From positions 18,457,001-18,521,000 of the forward strand of contig NC_088102.1 in assembly GCF_036370855.1 (NCBI RefSeq): a stretch of 64,000 nucleotides of DNA, read 5' to 3'. Positions 1 to 12,496 of the stretch are shown one piece after another. Each line of letters opens with the position of its first letter. Within the stretch, counting starts at the first letter, position 1. Origin of the DNA: Dromaius novaehollandiae (Eukaryota > Chordata > Aves > Casuariiformes > Dromaiidae). A program made the translations under genes and the position numbers. The notes beneath the pieces were generated by a model. It saw only the letters and a list, made by a program, of their open reading frames with translations, was not told the DNA's origin and did not search any database.

Positions 1-2559
1 CTGAATACAATATTGCCTCGCAGAGTGCCACACTTGATTTCCCAGACCTGCAAGATTTCTTTCTCAGAGCTCCATTAACAAAGACAGTGATCTTCTCAGG
101 CACTCTCACTTCAGAAGCCACAGAGTGGTCAGAACAATCTCACTCGTACAGTCACATGCACCTAGGATTTGCATCTTACAAAAAGCAAGAGGAAGTAGAG
201 TGTAAGGAAACAAGAAAAATGCAAGGCCTGCTATTGAGGTATATTGGTGAAGCTTTGGGGCTGGTGGCAGCTGCTGGCTCTTGGTGTAGGGTACCGACTA
301 CTTCTCAGGGAGCACATGGCATGAGTTCAAGCTATAGTATAGCTACACACAGGAAAATCTAGTTCCCTTGTTACATGAAGTGTGTTAAGATACCGATGAA
401 CAATAATATTAAAGCGTAGCTAAGCTGCCGTGACTTGACATGAAGTGGCTGGAGTTCTGCTTGTCTCCTGTTCATTGGTTACCATCAAGTAGTATACTTG
501 GGAAAAAACAGCAGAGTGTAGGTGTTTATTTCCAGAACAATAATATGGCAATATGGCTTTGAAGGCAACCTCCTACACAGAGATGTCACATGTCCTTTCC
601 CACACTCATTCTTCAGCACTTTCCCAAGCCTGGCTGCCAGGGCCCAGATACCAGGCATTTAGGATGCAGGTACAGAAGAGTAGCTACCAGTTCAGTGAGA
701 TGCTTTCATCACTCCCATTTGGCTCCTCATACCATCTCTTGCATCCTCCCTTTCAGCTTGATTCAGAGCTCAACACCAGGGAAGGAAAGGTTCTACACTC
801 ACCTTGTAAGAGTAGACTAGGAAAGACTAGGACACTAGTTAAGAGTACCTGATTAGAGAACAGAGAGGGAAGAGGAAAGGAGACTTCTGTCTCTCTCATC
901 TGGTACTTCCCCCCATGCCCCAATATTGCTATGACTCTCTTTACTGGACTTCAGTCATTCTTTTTTGAATCTCAACCACAAAAAAAGAGAAAGAAAATAC
1001 ACAAGGATGCCTTTATCTGCAGTTATGAGCTGCCTGAATCAATGGCAGTAAAAAAAAGTAGGTGCAAAACAGCCCAGCATTTTGCTACACAGGTCCACAA
1101 ACCAGAGTACTGATATAATATTCCTAAGATGCCTGAGTATACATGTGATACATATTACCTCTGATTTAATTACTGCTCCCCTGGAACCATTCTCTGCCTG
1201 ATCAATGCCTCATCACTACCAACTACTCAAAACAATCCCCAAATTATTATGGCAAGTTCTATTTGCATGGATTTATGTTGCAAAACATGCTCCAGGAGCT
1301 CTAGCCTGGCATTCAAAAAGGTAGTCTTCTGGGTAAAAGTGGCACATAGTACTAGAAGCAAAATTTAAAGAAAAGCAGACTGGTTTCACACAAAAATCTA
1401 AACAGAACTGTTTGAGGAAAAGGCAGCATAACAAAGATTGCTCTCAGTTATCTGGATGCTATCTCTGCCAAGGGTAACTAGGGAATAGGCTCTGTTAACA
1501 AAGAATTTAGCTCAATTGGTTGTTTTGGAGAACAGTTATAGAGACCTGAAGATCCACAGGGCAGGATAAGTCACCTACATCAGCTGCTCTTTAACAGACG
1601 ACAGTACTGGGAGAAAAGGAGTTTGGTGCAACATTCTGTTCTTTAATCCAAAGAGCACCTACTGCACATACATATGAAAAATACTGTAGCATTTGCATAT
1701 TGTTATTAGACCTTTCTAACTAACTTTCTAACTTTCTAAGCTAACAAAGAAAACCTCACTGAAATGTCTTACAAGGGATTATTTTACATGGGTAAACTGA
1801 AGTCCAGAACAGTTAAGGGACTTCTCCAAGACCACCGAGTGGTAGAACTAATAAATGTAGGTGACAAATTTCCACAAAATCTTATTCTTAAAACTCTGGA
1901 CCATGCTTCTTTCCATGTTGTAACAGCATCTTCCATGCACTTCACTGACTTCAGTGTAGATCTCAGTACAAAAGAAGTTCATGTTTTTCTATAAAGGTCT
2001 GGGATGCAAATAAGGAGAAGACATTCTCACAGAATCACAGAATAGTTGAGGTTGGATAGGACCTCTGGAGATCATTTAGTCCAATCTCTCCTGCTCAAAG
2101 CAGGGTCAGCTAGAGCAGGTTGCTCAGGACTGCATCCAGAGCAGAGAAAAGGCATTCTTGTACATCCAAATCTAGTTCAGGCATAAAAGCTACACATCAC
2201 AATTGCTCAATCATTTTAGAAGCATTCTGTCCATTGATTCTGTATTCAGGACTTCCACTGCTGTCACTGGAAGCTCTGTGAGCCTCGAAATAATGCTTTT
2301 CTTATAGTAGTTTAACATCACCCTTTAAATGAAGAAACAAGTCATACAGTAATACAGCATAATAAATAAATAAATACATAAGTTTATAGAATTATTTCCC
2401 TCAGAAAAATACTCACATGGAATTATTCTTGTATATACATAAGGTAGATCAATGTCCTATTACAACTCTATGACAAATCAAACATTGCTACAGTCTAGTA
2501 TTATTATAGCAGTGTACCATTTTCTGAGACAGAATAATACCAGAATGAGTTCTACTTAC
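1..2559 (-). other. UNC79 intron 4 (partial)
   Basis: AT-rich intronic sequence following the GTAAGT donor at 2554-2559 (minus strand). I looked for the next UNC79 exon and did not find it, so it should lie left of base 1. The only recognisable element is a CR1 3' tail at 2027-2142. Short open frames at 87-362, 553-852 and 1764-1994 show no family resemblance. Confidence 0.85.
2027..2142 (-). repeat. CR1 LINE 3'-end fragment
   Basis: The left end carries two copies of the octamer tcacagaa, the reverse complement of the short terminal repeat that ends CR1 elements. It runs into the CR1 3' tail signature gaggttggataggacctctg, then the ctcaaagcag and gagcaggttgctcag segments. The element therefore lies on the minus strand, with its 3' terminus at the left and heavy 5' truncation. 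It is about 115 bp long, ends in unrelated sequence, and sits inside UNC79 intron 4 in the sense orientation. Confidence 0.88.
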
Positions 2560-2730
2560 ATATAGCCATAGGCAGAAAAGATGTGCTGAGATACTCTATA
2601 ATATCCTTGTGTAGAAATGGAGGAAAGGTAGCTAATGTTGAAATCATTGTATAAGGTAAAGTACTCAAAATATCATCATTGAGAAAAGGAAGTAAGCATG
2701 TAGTAGTGTAAAAAATTGATTGCCCAAGAT
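2560..2730 (-). CDS. UNC79: UNC79 coding exon 4 (residues 150-206)
   Basis: The exon starts after a ttcaacag acceptor and ends at GTAAGT. Its first two bases complete the split Asp150 codon. The frame then reads through LGQSIFYTTTCLLPFLNDD, ending TSFLPMAI plus one base of codon 207. This matches the N-terminal region of vertebrate UNC79 essentially word for word as I know it. It is 171 nt, enters in phase 1 and leaves in phase 1. Alternating hydrophobic and proline-punctuated helices fit the alpha-solenoid (HEAT/ARM-like) architecture attributed to this family. Reading on past the donor gives Cys-Lys and a stop, so the splice site is required. Confidence 0.95.
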
Positions 2731-5700
2731 CTGTTGAATAAAATGAAATAAACACAATCATTACAATGAAAAAGTAAATAAAACTATGTACTGTTTGTTT
2801 TACTAGACTATCATAAAAAATTACATTTAAATTCAAGCTTTCTCCTCAGGTTATTTCAGAAACTTAACCACAGACACAACAGACAAGTGATTTGGCCCAC
2901 CATTTTTAAGCCCCTTCTAAGAGAGAGCGAAACAGCTGTTCAACAGTACTCAAAACAGCTTGAAGGGAATATGAACACCACAGCCAATAAAATTAACTCC
3001 TCTACATAGACAGGTCTGGATTTAAGTAGAGGTATTACTAGAAATAACTAATAGAATAAGAATTTGATAATTTAAGAATTTCAGAATTTGGTATTGAAAG
3101 ACCCACTTTTGCAAAAAGCATCTCAGCCATAGGATATCAGATTTTGATCTTAATTATCCTTATGAGAGCTGCAAAATGCCCCCCACATAGAGACTCCAGC
3201 CTAGAGGACTGATGCAGAAGGAAGCATCATTGTATTTTTCAGATAACATGCGACTGAACTGCGAAACTTGTTTTCACTGTTAGCCATTGAAGCCAAATAT
3301 GGTCAAGGCTTAAATGGAACTGGTTATTTATCCAGAATTTCCAGACTTATTCTAATTAATTATAATATAAGCTTTGGAAGGGATACTTAAGAGAAGTGCA
3401 GCTTTGATATCTATTTGGAAGGGATAGATTATTGCATATCTGGCCACTGTGGCATATTTATACCCTCTTTCAAATGAGAAATCAACCTAGGGCCAGTAAC
3501 CCTCAGAGAAAGGCTACAGTACCTAATGAACGCCAGGCTGGAACCTGTATGATGATTCTAGTACATCACAAAGCCTTCTCCCTGCATGAGAGCAACTTCT
3601 CTTGTTACTGACTCACTCCTCACTCTGCAACCTTTAGCCTTCAGCCTGTGTAACTAGGATGATTTATACTTGCCTTTGTAAAGTGCCTAGAGATCTATCT
3701 GTAGGTTTAACATCGTATGAGTTACAATAAGTAACCATTCCATTTTCATGCTTCTTGCAAGTTTTCTGTGCAACAGCCAGATCCTTAATGCTAGAGTGTC
3801 TCTCGCTCTTGCTATAGATATTTACCATATTGACAACTTTGTAGAATCCGATTAGACCAAAGTTCAGGACCATCTGCTGCACCAGTTGTACTTACCCAAA
3901 CAATATTGACTGTGCTGATAAAAAAAACATTTCTTTTAATCAAATGCTATGCTGAGGGAGGAATAAATAACAAGTTCTCATAAATTGCAATTCACTGTAC
4001 ACAGAACCATAGGAAATAGAAAGTGACCTCCCCTTGCCCCAAGTATGAGTCAACACAATTATTCCTGGCAGATGTTTATCTACCCTTTTCTCAAAAATCT
4101 GCAAGATTGAAAGTTTCACTCCTCCTCCAGGCAATTCATCCTAGTGCTGAACCATCTTTATCATGAAAAGGCCTTTTTTTTTTTTCAAATCTCCTTTGCT
4201 GCAATGCAAACCTCTTATTCTGGGTGACTCCAAGTGATCCCAGAGAATAGTTTGTTATAGCTTATTTCTCCTTGCAGCAATCTTTATGTACTTGTATATG
4301 ATTATCATGTCTCCCTTCAATCCTCTCTAAGCTAAACAAACCGAGTTCTTTCAGGCTTTTCTCACTGTTCATATTTTCTAGACCTCAAATCATTCTTACT
4401 TCTTTTTCTTGGACTCCTCTCAAACGATCCATATCTTTCTTGAGACTAGATGGACAAATCTGAAGGTTTTACTCCAGCTGAGCAAGGCCTTGCTAAGGCT
4501 ATCAGAATGAAAAAAAAACCTTAGTTGTCGCATACACAAAACCCCTATTTATATATTGCTAGTACGGTATTAACATATTAGTGACTTATGGTCAGCCTTG
4601 TGATCTGCAATAACACACAGATCTTTCTGTAGTACTGTTCTCAAGCTCATATTGCCCCACTTCATTTCTGTATATGATTTCTCTTGATTAAATACAGTAC
4701 TTTACATTTGTCCTAACTGAATTGAAGAAATTTTTAAAACAGAATGCAATTTGCCAAGATCATTTTGAATTAGATTTCTTTCACCCAGAGGACATGCTAT
4801 TACCCCATCTTGATATCACCTGCAAATCTAAGTGTTCTCTCATTTCCATCAGACAAGTAAAAAAAATAAAAACATTTAATAACACGAAACCCAGCATAGA
4901 CTCCTGTAAGATACCCACTTCGTATAGCCTTCCAGCTGACATGAGCCACTGGTAATTACTCTTGGAGTGTTTTGCTCACTCAAGTAGGGACCATATGTCC
5001 CCAGATTGCTTATTAGAATGTCAAGTAACACAGCAACAAAAGCCTGACTGAGGACAAGAAAACTCCACCAGGAGGACCACTGTGCTTCCACAAAAGGAAA
5101 TTATGTTTGTTCAATGTTATTTGGTCTTTACAAGTCCCCATTCAACGTTAATCATCATCATGTTACCTACTTAAAAAAATTGTTTTGATAATTAACTCCA
5201 CAATTTTTCCAGAAATTAAAGTTAAGTCAACAAGTCTATAATTCCCTACAAGTCCCTTTTTTCCAAGATCATAACATCATTACCAAAGACAGCAGTCTTC
5301 TATTCAAAATATGGTGCTGCCAATTCAAAAGGAATTTAGAATTCAACAGAAGCAGCTTTCCTGCTAAAGAGTTTCAGTAATTTATCAGACTGGGGCACAA
5401 TACTACCTGTACTGAACCATGTAAGTATGCCCCGCCTATAGCACGGTGACAATTAGTATTTGGCTTGTATACAACAGTGAAAGCACTGGGTTCCTGATTG
5501 CCAGTATGGACAATCACAGACTAACAAGCTGCACATATGGAGAACTTGAGGAAAACAATACAAATGCAGCACAGTCACAGAAACCTTGTTATATAAGCAA
5601 ACTGGGCTTTTCTATAAGCCAGACAGAAATACTGTTTTCTTTTTACCCAGGAATATTTTAAAGCCATCTCTATTACCAGGCTCAGAAAGTTTTTTTCTTC

Positions 5701-6169
5701 AGTCAAACATGTATTATGTTCTGTTCAGAGACGGACCTTCACCAAAACACTCAATCTGCATATTCCTGATAGGCCAGATAATACATTTGCAAGTAGTTCA
5801 TGCCTCTTTAAGGGAGCCACCCCAAAAGACCACTCCAAAGATACCTCAGCAGATTCAAATTAAAAGTCCAGATGGTTTAGACCCATTTGTATTATTTTAG
5901 TTACATTCCACTGTATTTTAGTTACATACCACCAACATATCACTGAAAATTAGTCAACCTCAGAATTCAAACCCAAATCCACAGTTAGCAAAAAAATATG
6001 TTTTATTTAAGCAAGTCAAACCAAACACTTGGATATAAAAACATCCCAGGAGATGTGAATTCCAGATCCAGGTCAGTTTAGGCCCATCTCTTCTACTGTA
6101 TTTACGCATCATTCATGGATTCACAGCACTGAAGTTAAGCGTACTGGAAGGGTTCAAGGGCCTGCTTAC
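2731..6169 (-). other. UNC79 intron 3
   Basis: A 3,439-bp intron with GTAAGC donor (6164-6169) and AG acceptor (2731-2732). Over a third is an old CR1/L3-type LINE (about 4040-5330). The remainder is AT-rich with no recognised element. The open frames at 3664-3882, 5446-5661 and 5586-5900 have no coding signature. Confidence 0.88.
4040..5330 (-). repeat. Ancient CR1/L3-type LINE, decayed, minus strand
   Basis: Read on the plus strand this shows, in order, degraded forms of the reverse-complemented 3' part of an old amniote CR1/L3 LINE. First comes gatgtttatctaccc with tctcctttgctgcaatgc, then tatcatgtctcccttcaatc followed by aagctaaacaaaccgagttc. Next is the segment around 4380-4450 (LINE ORF2 C-terminus), then gccaagatcattttgaatt and cttgatatcacctgcaaatc. 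Near 5200-5265 comes the reverse complement of the NYRPVSLTS-type reverse-transcriptase block. Many indels and stops make it non-functional. Boundaries are approximate. It is clearly older than the 22-kb CR1 copy. Confidence 0.78.
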
Positions 6170-6474
6170 CATGTTGACCATGTTGTAGCAAGGGAACTAG
6201 ATCCAGCAGTGTCACCAGTGTCACGTAAAGTCCTTGATAGTCCAAAGATGGGTAGTCTGATAACTGAGCATCGCGACTTTGCTGGCCACGTTCAGATGGA
6301 GCATCTCGCAGGACGCTGTAAAGGAGGGAGCGAGTAACAGTAGGGTTGATGGAACTGACCTGTGGTCTTAGAGATGGGGTGAGTGGGAATGGCACAGGAA
6401 AAAGACACATGGTCATGGGCACTGTCAAATTGGAGGCATCTTGATTCTCCTTCTTCCCTGTGCGGGACAAAATG
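6170..6474 (-). CDS. UNC79: UNC79 coding exon 3 (residues 49-149)
   Basis: The exon follows a cccccaacag acceptor; its first base completes Ser48 (AG|C). It reads ILSRTGKKENQDASNLT, then a Pro-rich stretch with PFPLTPSLRPQVSSINPTV, RSLLYSVLRDAPSERG, SDYPSLDYQGLYVTLVTLLD and VPLLQHGQH. This is a near-perfect match to the conserved vertebrate UNC79 N-terminus. It ends with G, the first base of Asp150, before GTAAGC. Length is 305 nt. A longer open frame runs through both edges (6135-6632), but the splice sites and phase agreement with exons 2 and 4 define the exon. No frameshift or unusual substitution is visible. Confidence 0.97.
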
Positions 6475-9400
6475 CTGTTGGGGGGACAAAGAAAAAAAAG
6501 AGACAACAAAGACACAAAGAACAGCACATTACATTGAAATGACACTATAAAACAAATAATAAAACACCAGATACATCCCACATAAGATGCAATCTCTACC
6601 AAAACCAGTGCGTCTACAAATCTAGCAACCATTCATTTTCATGCTTCAAAATAGGAGAATTAAAAATTGACATTTATGAAAATTTTCATTGCATCTCATG
6701 TGTTATCTGGTTCATAAGGAGCAAAAATATAAAAATGCATGTTTCAGTGCCCTACCCATGTTTCACAGTTAAGCAAAATTCTAGGAATTAAAAGTGCTTG
6801 CTACGAAAAAACAGCATTGCCAAAATAGCTTGGTATTTTCCTGTGACAATATTTTGAGAGGGTTTTTTTTTTCTGTGAAATCTTTTGAACCAACTGACTG
6901 AAAACATGTAAAATATAGGTGTGGCACTTGCAGAAACATGTTTTAGCAAAGAATAAACATGTGTGTTTGTTAAGATAGTCTTAAAAATCACATGTTTATT
7001 GCACCAAAATAATGTCTGTATGTATTTTATGATACTGTTTCATGACCACTCAGTCAGTATCATTTGAGATAATGAAGCTTAAACAGGCACATGGATTTAG
7101 AAATAATATAATATTTCTAAAATGTTTACTAAACTACATTTGGAAAAGCTATAAAATAATATATAGTAGATGGTCTTTAGCATATGTTTGTGAGCTAATG
7201 ATAATGGTTGTTTATGTGTGTTTTTAATTTTGCCCATGTTTTGGGAGGAAACATTTTACTTTATGAATACAAACACTCTTTGGGTAAATAGTTACCTTCA
7301 AAATCTAAGGGCTAAGCAAGCAAGACCAGTTATGTAACTACAGATCAGACAGTGTGTTATCATACATTTCTGCTGCTACTTACATTATTATTCAACAAAA
7401 CTCACTATAAACTAAAGGAGAGATAATTTTAAAAAATAAAAAGGATTTAGTGGGAATCAAAATAGAGGCTATGTGTCAACCAGCTTGCTATGTTGTTTTA
7501 AGAATGTTGTAAACATGTTATTCCAATTTTCTAAAAATAAAAAAAGAAAAAACCCACCACACTACTTTAAAAGATAGAAATAAACTGCTGCTTAAGCAGT
7601 GTTATAGTTTAGCAATTATAGGGTTAGCTCATAATCTTCATATGTGCCTATAAAAATATAATACACCTTTTAAATATGTTAAACCACACACAGTACTTTT
7701 ATTTTTTTAAACACGTTTTGTACCTTTCAGGGATTGGGATTTCCAAAAGCAATTGCTGTTGGTTTAACTCTGTTCCTGAAGTCAATGATAAAGCTTATAA
7801 GAAACAAATGACTAGCAATAAAATTTCTTTTAAATTGACTTCTGAAGATCAGAGTCACGTCAAGAGGGAGCACTCCTGGAAATCTCAGTCCTCTTTAATA
7901 GTGCAGATATTCCTATCTTAAAACCACCTTAGCACAATTATAGCTCACCTTATAAGTCAATGTAACTCACACGAGTAAGTTAAACTCACGCTAAGGTGCT
8001 TATAAGAGGAGGTGTCATTCATTCGCCATATATATATATAACACTTCTACAATTAGTTTTGTGCCAAATAGCTACCATCAAGCAGGCCTTACATGTCAAC
8101 TTGCAGTCAGAGATGGACAGACATATTGTCTATTTTAATAAACTGTACTTTCTTTGCTTTTTCATTGTGCCTTAAATATTTGCCAGATTCTTTTGTTCTC
8201 TGTTACCCAATGTCCAGTACAAGAAAAGGGATAAGACCGTCATGAAAGCGTTTATGAAATCATATCAGAAAAGCACCTAAGATCTAGTATGACTTTAAAA
8301 ACAAATGATGAGAGTGCTGATTCCTCTTTTTCGTACTAACTTTTAATTTGCTTGATTTTCATTTGCCATACTTTGCAGCTCCTATTTAGAGATGTGAAGG
8401 TAGTAAATTGTATTCTATCCCTGTCTACTAACAGATACCAATCACCCATCCCTTCACTAGCCAACACACCACTTCAAGGGCAATTATTTCCAGAAAAGAT
8501 ATTATGGTATTAATTAATCCTTGCTTTGGAAAGTGTAAGGCAGGGATGGAGAGCTTGCACTAAAGGCTTCCCTTCCTGTTAACATGGAGCTATGGCCCAT
8601 CAGATGAGACACCCAAGTGTAATCTTGTATCTTGGTTAGCGCATCCTTCTATTCTCCTCAGGAATAGCAATGAGACTATATCTAAATTACAGTTCCAGTC
8701 ATGCCAAATTTAGAAAACTTTCAGACCTGAGCTTGTGCCTGTCCCATATGTTATAGTGGGAATACAGGGAACAGTCAACACTCAAAATCCAGTAAGTCTC
8801 CTAAAATCAAGATAAAATCTTTGCAGTTTGGTCCTCTGACTGTGCAAACCAAGTAGGGAGAACCTAGACTGTCTGCAGATCATAACTCCATGCTGAATTT
8901 GCTCTGTGACATACAAGAGAGCTACCAGGGCTTGTTTCAAAACTTCTACACCTTTGCTGCAAATCTATCTCAAAATTACTGTCTTCCAGGAAAGGTTTCC
9001 TGAAATGCCTGCAAGAGAACTGCTTTCCTCCAAGGCAGCAAAACAAAGGTGACTTAACTAGCCACTGGACATTTATAACTACTCCTTATGTAAAACATTT
9101 CACCTAGAGTCAGGAAATACAGAGTTTTCTCTAAGAAAACAGGAAAGTATGAGCTCTTCCGTAAGATGCTTATTAAGCCTTAGGTCATTCCTCAAGTGAA
9201 AATACTGAAAATGAGCAGGCATGAAACTTATATTCATGCTGTAATGTAAAGAAATGCTTTTGCCCAAAGAGAAAATTAAGGAAGAACTAAATGAATCAAT
9301 GTGCTATGCATTGTGTATGGTGATTTTATGTGATGTTTGTTCATAGAAATAAAGAACTAAATTGTTTCGACCATTGCACAACTGTCCCCGCCACCCCTAA

Positions 9401-12375
9401 GCTTGTGATATATTGAGGCTATGTACAGAGCAAAGGAGCAAATTAAATCCCTTGTGCAATCCGACTATAACTAGCAGAATTACACCAGAGATGAATGTGA
9501 TCCAAAACAGTGGATACGTCCACTGAAAAGAACACAGTCAACATGTCCATAACATGGAAAGATAAAAAGTATAATAAACAGTAAAAGCTACACCTGTAAA
9601 ACCCCATCACCATATGGGATTTCTCAGACTACATACTATTCCCCCATTACTCCTTTGACTGCATATGTCCACCAGGAAATGTTTGTCGTAGAAACTCAGC
9701 TGTAAAGAGAATACGAACCAAATTGGAAAATATTTTGTAAAAGTTATTTTAAAATAGCAAGCTGAACACAAGCAACCTATTTTGAACACCAGGTTGGAAG
9801 TCCCTGGAAGTCAATGGGCATTTTTGCTATTATTTGATCAGCATTCTCTTAGCAGCCTGAATCCATTGAACTTGTTCTGTTTGTAGCTGGAAAGATTATT
9901 CTCCATCATGTACTTCTATCACTGATGTTAAACGTTGCGTAATGGAGTTTCAGCGTAGGAGGCAGAAAGAAGGCTCGGCATGCAGAACATTCAAAGAAAT
10001 TTCTGAACGTGCTCTTCAGAAAGGAAGGCTCTTGACAAGCCTGTTTAGTTTTAGCGTAAATCTAGCAGAGATCTGCATACAGTGGGTGGGAGTTTCCTTC
10101 TTTCCATCTGCCACACTAAATACAGGGTATGTTTTGTTTTGCCTTTTTATCCAGTTTCTGTCTTAGTATCAGCCACTGTATAAACTTACAATGGTTCAAA
10201 CATAGCACTCTGGTTTTGGCCCACAGTTCAAATTCCCCAATTATAAGGATTTAGAATATGGATTTGACCTTGCTGAGTATCAGAATGCGGTTCACCTAAT
10301 AAATTTAGACCCAAGTCCTGGCTTGAATTTCTGGTGCTCTTTAGCTCAGAGGCTGTTCAGATCCCAGATTACAAAGGACAAAGCTGTTTGTGAACCATGT
10401 GAATATGTGTATCAGATATTTATATCATTTCTGCCCCATAAGGTTCAGGGTTATGAGCATAAGGGTTCTGGTTCAGTCCCACTCTGAGCTTGAAATAGAG
10501 AAATTCAGTTGCTCAGTTGTGCAATTCTTATCCTTATTTCTGATCTGCTTTTGCAGCCATTAAGTATAAAGCTTTTTCAGTAAGCCCAAAAACATCACTG
10601 CTCATAGGGCATGAAGAATTTGTCACACAGGACATACCAGCTGTACTGTTTAGGAAGAGGAAGGCAACAGTGATAAAAAAGGGTGCTTTCTTTAAGCAGC
10701 AGAATCAAAATCCAACCAGTCCCCATGGACTTTTTCCCAAAAAGAAATGTATCTTGTTATCGCACTGAGTAGTTACAGCTAAAAGGCAAGGGAGTAAAAT
10801 GTTCAGAATAAAATCCAACTTTCTTGTTTTAACAGCTTAAAGGCCCACAAGCATTTAAGCAAAGGCTCTTTTATTATTCATAGCCTTAAATGTCATTTAA
10901 GTATGTCTGTTGTGCAAATAATCCATTAAAAAATCCTGATGTGGGAACAGAGCTACATTTCAGAGCTATTTTCAAAAACTCTTTGAATATTTTTTCCACT
11001 GCTGCAATATAATGAGCCAAAATTTCATTTATTGCTCTTGAAAAACTCCTACAGTTGCCATAAGTTTCTTCATCATTCTAAAATGTCTAGTAAGTTCAAC
11101 AAGTTTCACAGTGGTTAAATATCTCTCTTCTTGAAGTTTTCAGAAGTAAACAGCAGTTTTTAAAGTTTGCAGCAAACAGAGGTTCCATTGATAATAAGTA
11201 TTTCTGTGTATGTATCTTCTATAAATTTGTATTTTTATTTTAAAAATATAAAAATACATTAAAATATTGTACATTAAAAATAACTATAAATTTATTAAAA
11301 ATTTATAATTTATAAACAGCTTCAAGAATCTTGTTACATTTCACAGGCTTTAAACAGATGTTAGAATGAACTACTGTCATTCTTCCAACTTTAAATTCTT
11401 GCTTCTTAACTTACTTGTATTATAGGAGTATGTGCACAAATATATAGGTTAATGTTTCCTCATCAAATATGGCAAATGGCTATATTTTCAAACTAGCTTC
11501 TAACACCAGGGACACAGTCTTTTCGGGTATATATTAAGAACTATACAGACATGCTGCTTTAACTGCATTTTTCTGGATATGAAAACAAGCGCTAGCCAAA
11601 ATCTGGGTAGCATCCCCCAAAATCACATCTTCAACTTCAAAAGCCATTTCAAAACCAGTTTGAAAATATGAATCCAACAGGTAGCACTGTGAAGGAAAAT
11701 GGAATCTGGGTGTCATTCTTGATGACCTTTACAGCAAGATGAGAGATAGTATTTGCCACATGAAAGACATTCTGTTATCACATGGTATTTAGTACTACCT
11801 ATTATATACTATAGTACTATATATTATCACTAAACACTGGACTAAAATCAAATCCCCAGATCAGAACAATCCTGATCTGTTGTTGCCATCCAAATCCAGA
11901 GCTGGATCCAAACTTGGCACTGACTCTTATACAGAGCTGAACCAGAACCCAAACGTGACAGCCGGCTGAACCATGGGACAGTCAGAACGTAGTTCTGCTT
12001 CTCTGGCTCATCACTCTAGGATCCTAAAGCACCAGGATTGTCAAGAAGGTCATAGGCATAGAAGTCTAAAACACTATAGATCATAACCTTTCTTCCCAAG
12101 TTCAGCATATTTGTGCACTCAGCTAAGGCTTAGGAGGGCCATGCAAACATGTAAGCAACCAAGTTTATTTTAGAATCAGCCACTCAATAAGCAGCTCAAC
12201 TGGGCTAATTGGGCAACAGCCATTGAAGATATTCATACCATTCTTAAATTATGCTCTGACTCTTTTTGTTTGAGCATTGATCTATTAAATTTTGTAACCA
12301 AGAAAAAAGTCAATGAATCCCCCCACAATTCTTTAAGTCTTTTTTTTTTCTTTGGGAGCATTAGTTAAAACTTAC
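6475..12375 (-). other. UNC79 intron 2
   Basis: A 5,901-bp intron with GTAAG donor (12371-12375) and AG acceptor (6475-6476). It is AT-rich throughout. It holds a very AT-rich palindromic patch at 11219-11320 and a short TA run near 8029-8041. I recognise no transposon or RNA gene in it. Confidence 0.88.
11229..11257. repeat. Perfect 10-bp inverted repeat in an AT-rich patch
   Basis: The arms gtatttttat (11229-11238) and ataaaaatac (11248-11257) are exact reverse complements around a 9-base loop. They sit in a stretch of about 100 bp (11219-11320) that is almost entirely A and T. It may be a cruciform or indel hotspot, or simply low-complexity sequence. Confidence 0.7.
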
Positions 12376-12496
12376 CTCAATAACGTCTGAGAAAAGTATT
12401 TCAGAGTATTTGCAATGTCAGTTCCAGAGGGCACGGGGTAAATGTTGTGGAGAACTCGGTTGTGGTATTCCTGGAGGTAGCGGATTTTGGAAGCAA
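12376..12496 (-). CDS. UNC79: UNC79 coding exon 2 (residues 8-48)
   Basis: The exon follows a tatccag acceptor. Joined to the final T of exon 1 it reads FASKIRYLQEYHNRVLHN, then IYPVPSGTDIANTLKYFSQT and LL, with AG of Ser48 at the end before GTAAG. This is the known UNC79 N-terminal sequence. It is 121 nt and runs from phase 1 to phase 2, matching both neighbours exactly. The segment is rich in aromatic and basic residues and has no signal peptide or membrane helix, consistent with a cytosolic accessory subunit. Confidence 0.97.

Noticed and set aside
1..2559. UNC79 exon 5
   Set aside because: The expected continuation after residue 206 is not found on the minus strand in this stretch.
2552..2836. 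94-codon minus-strand protein
   Set aside because: It is UNC79 exon 4 with intronic read-through at both ends. The hydrophobic N-terminal part is translated intron, not a membrane segment.
4722..5091. Small frames at 4722-4955 and 4876-5091
   Set aside because: They lie within the decayed CR1/L3 LINE.
6135..6632. Single 165-codon minus-strand gene
   Set aside because: It is UNC79 exon 3 read through both splice sites. The residues before position 6474 and after 6170 are intronic.
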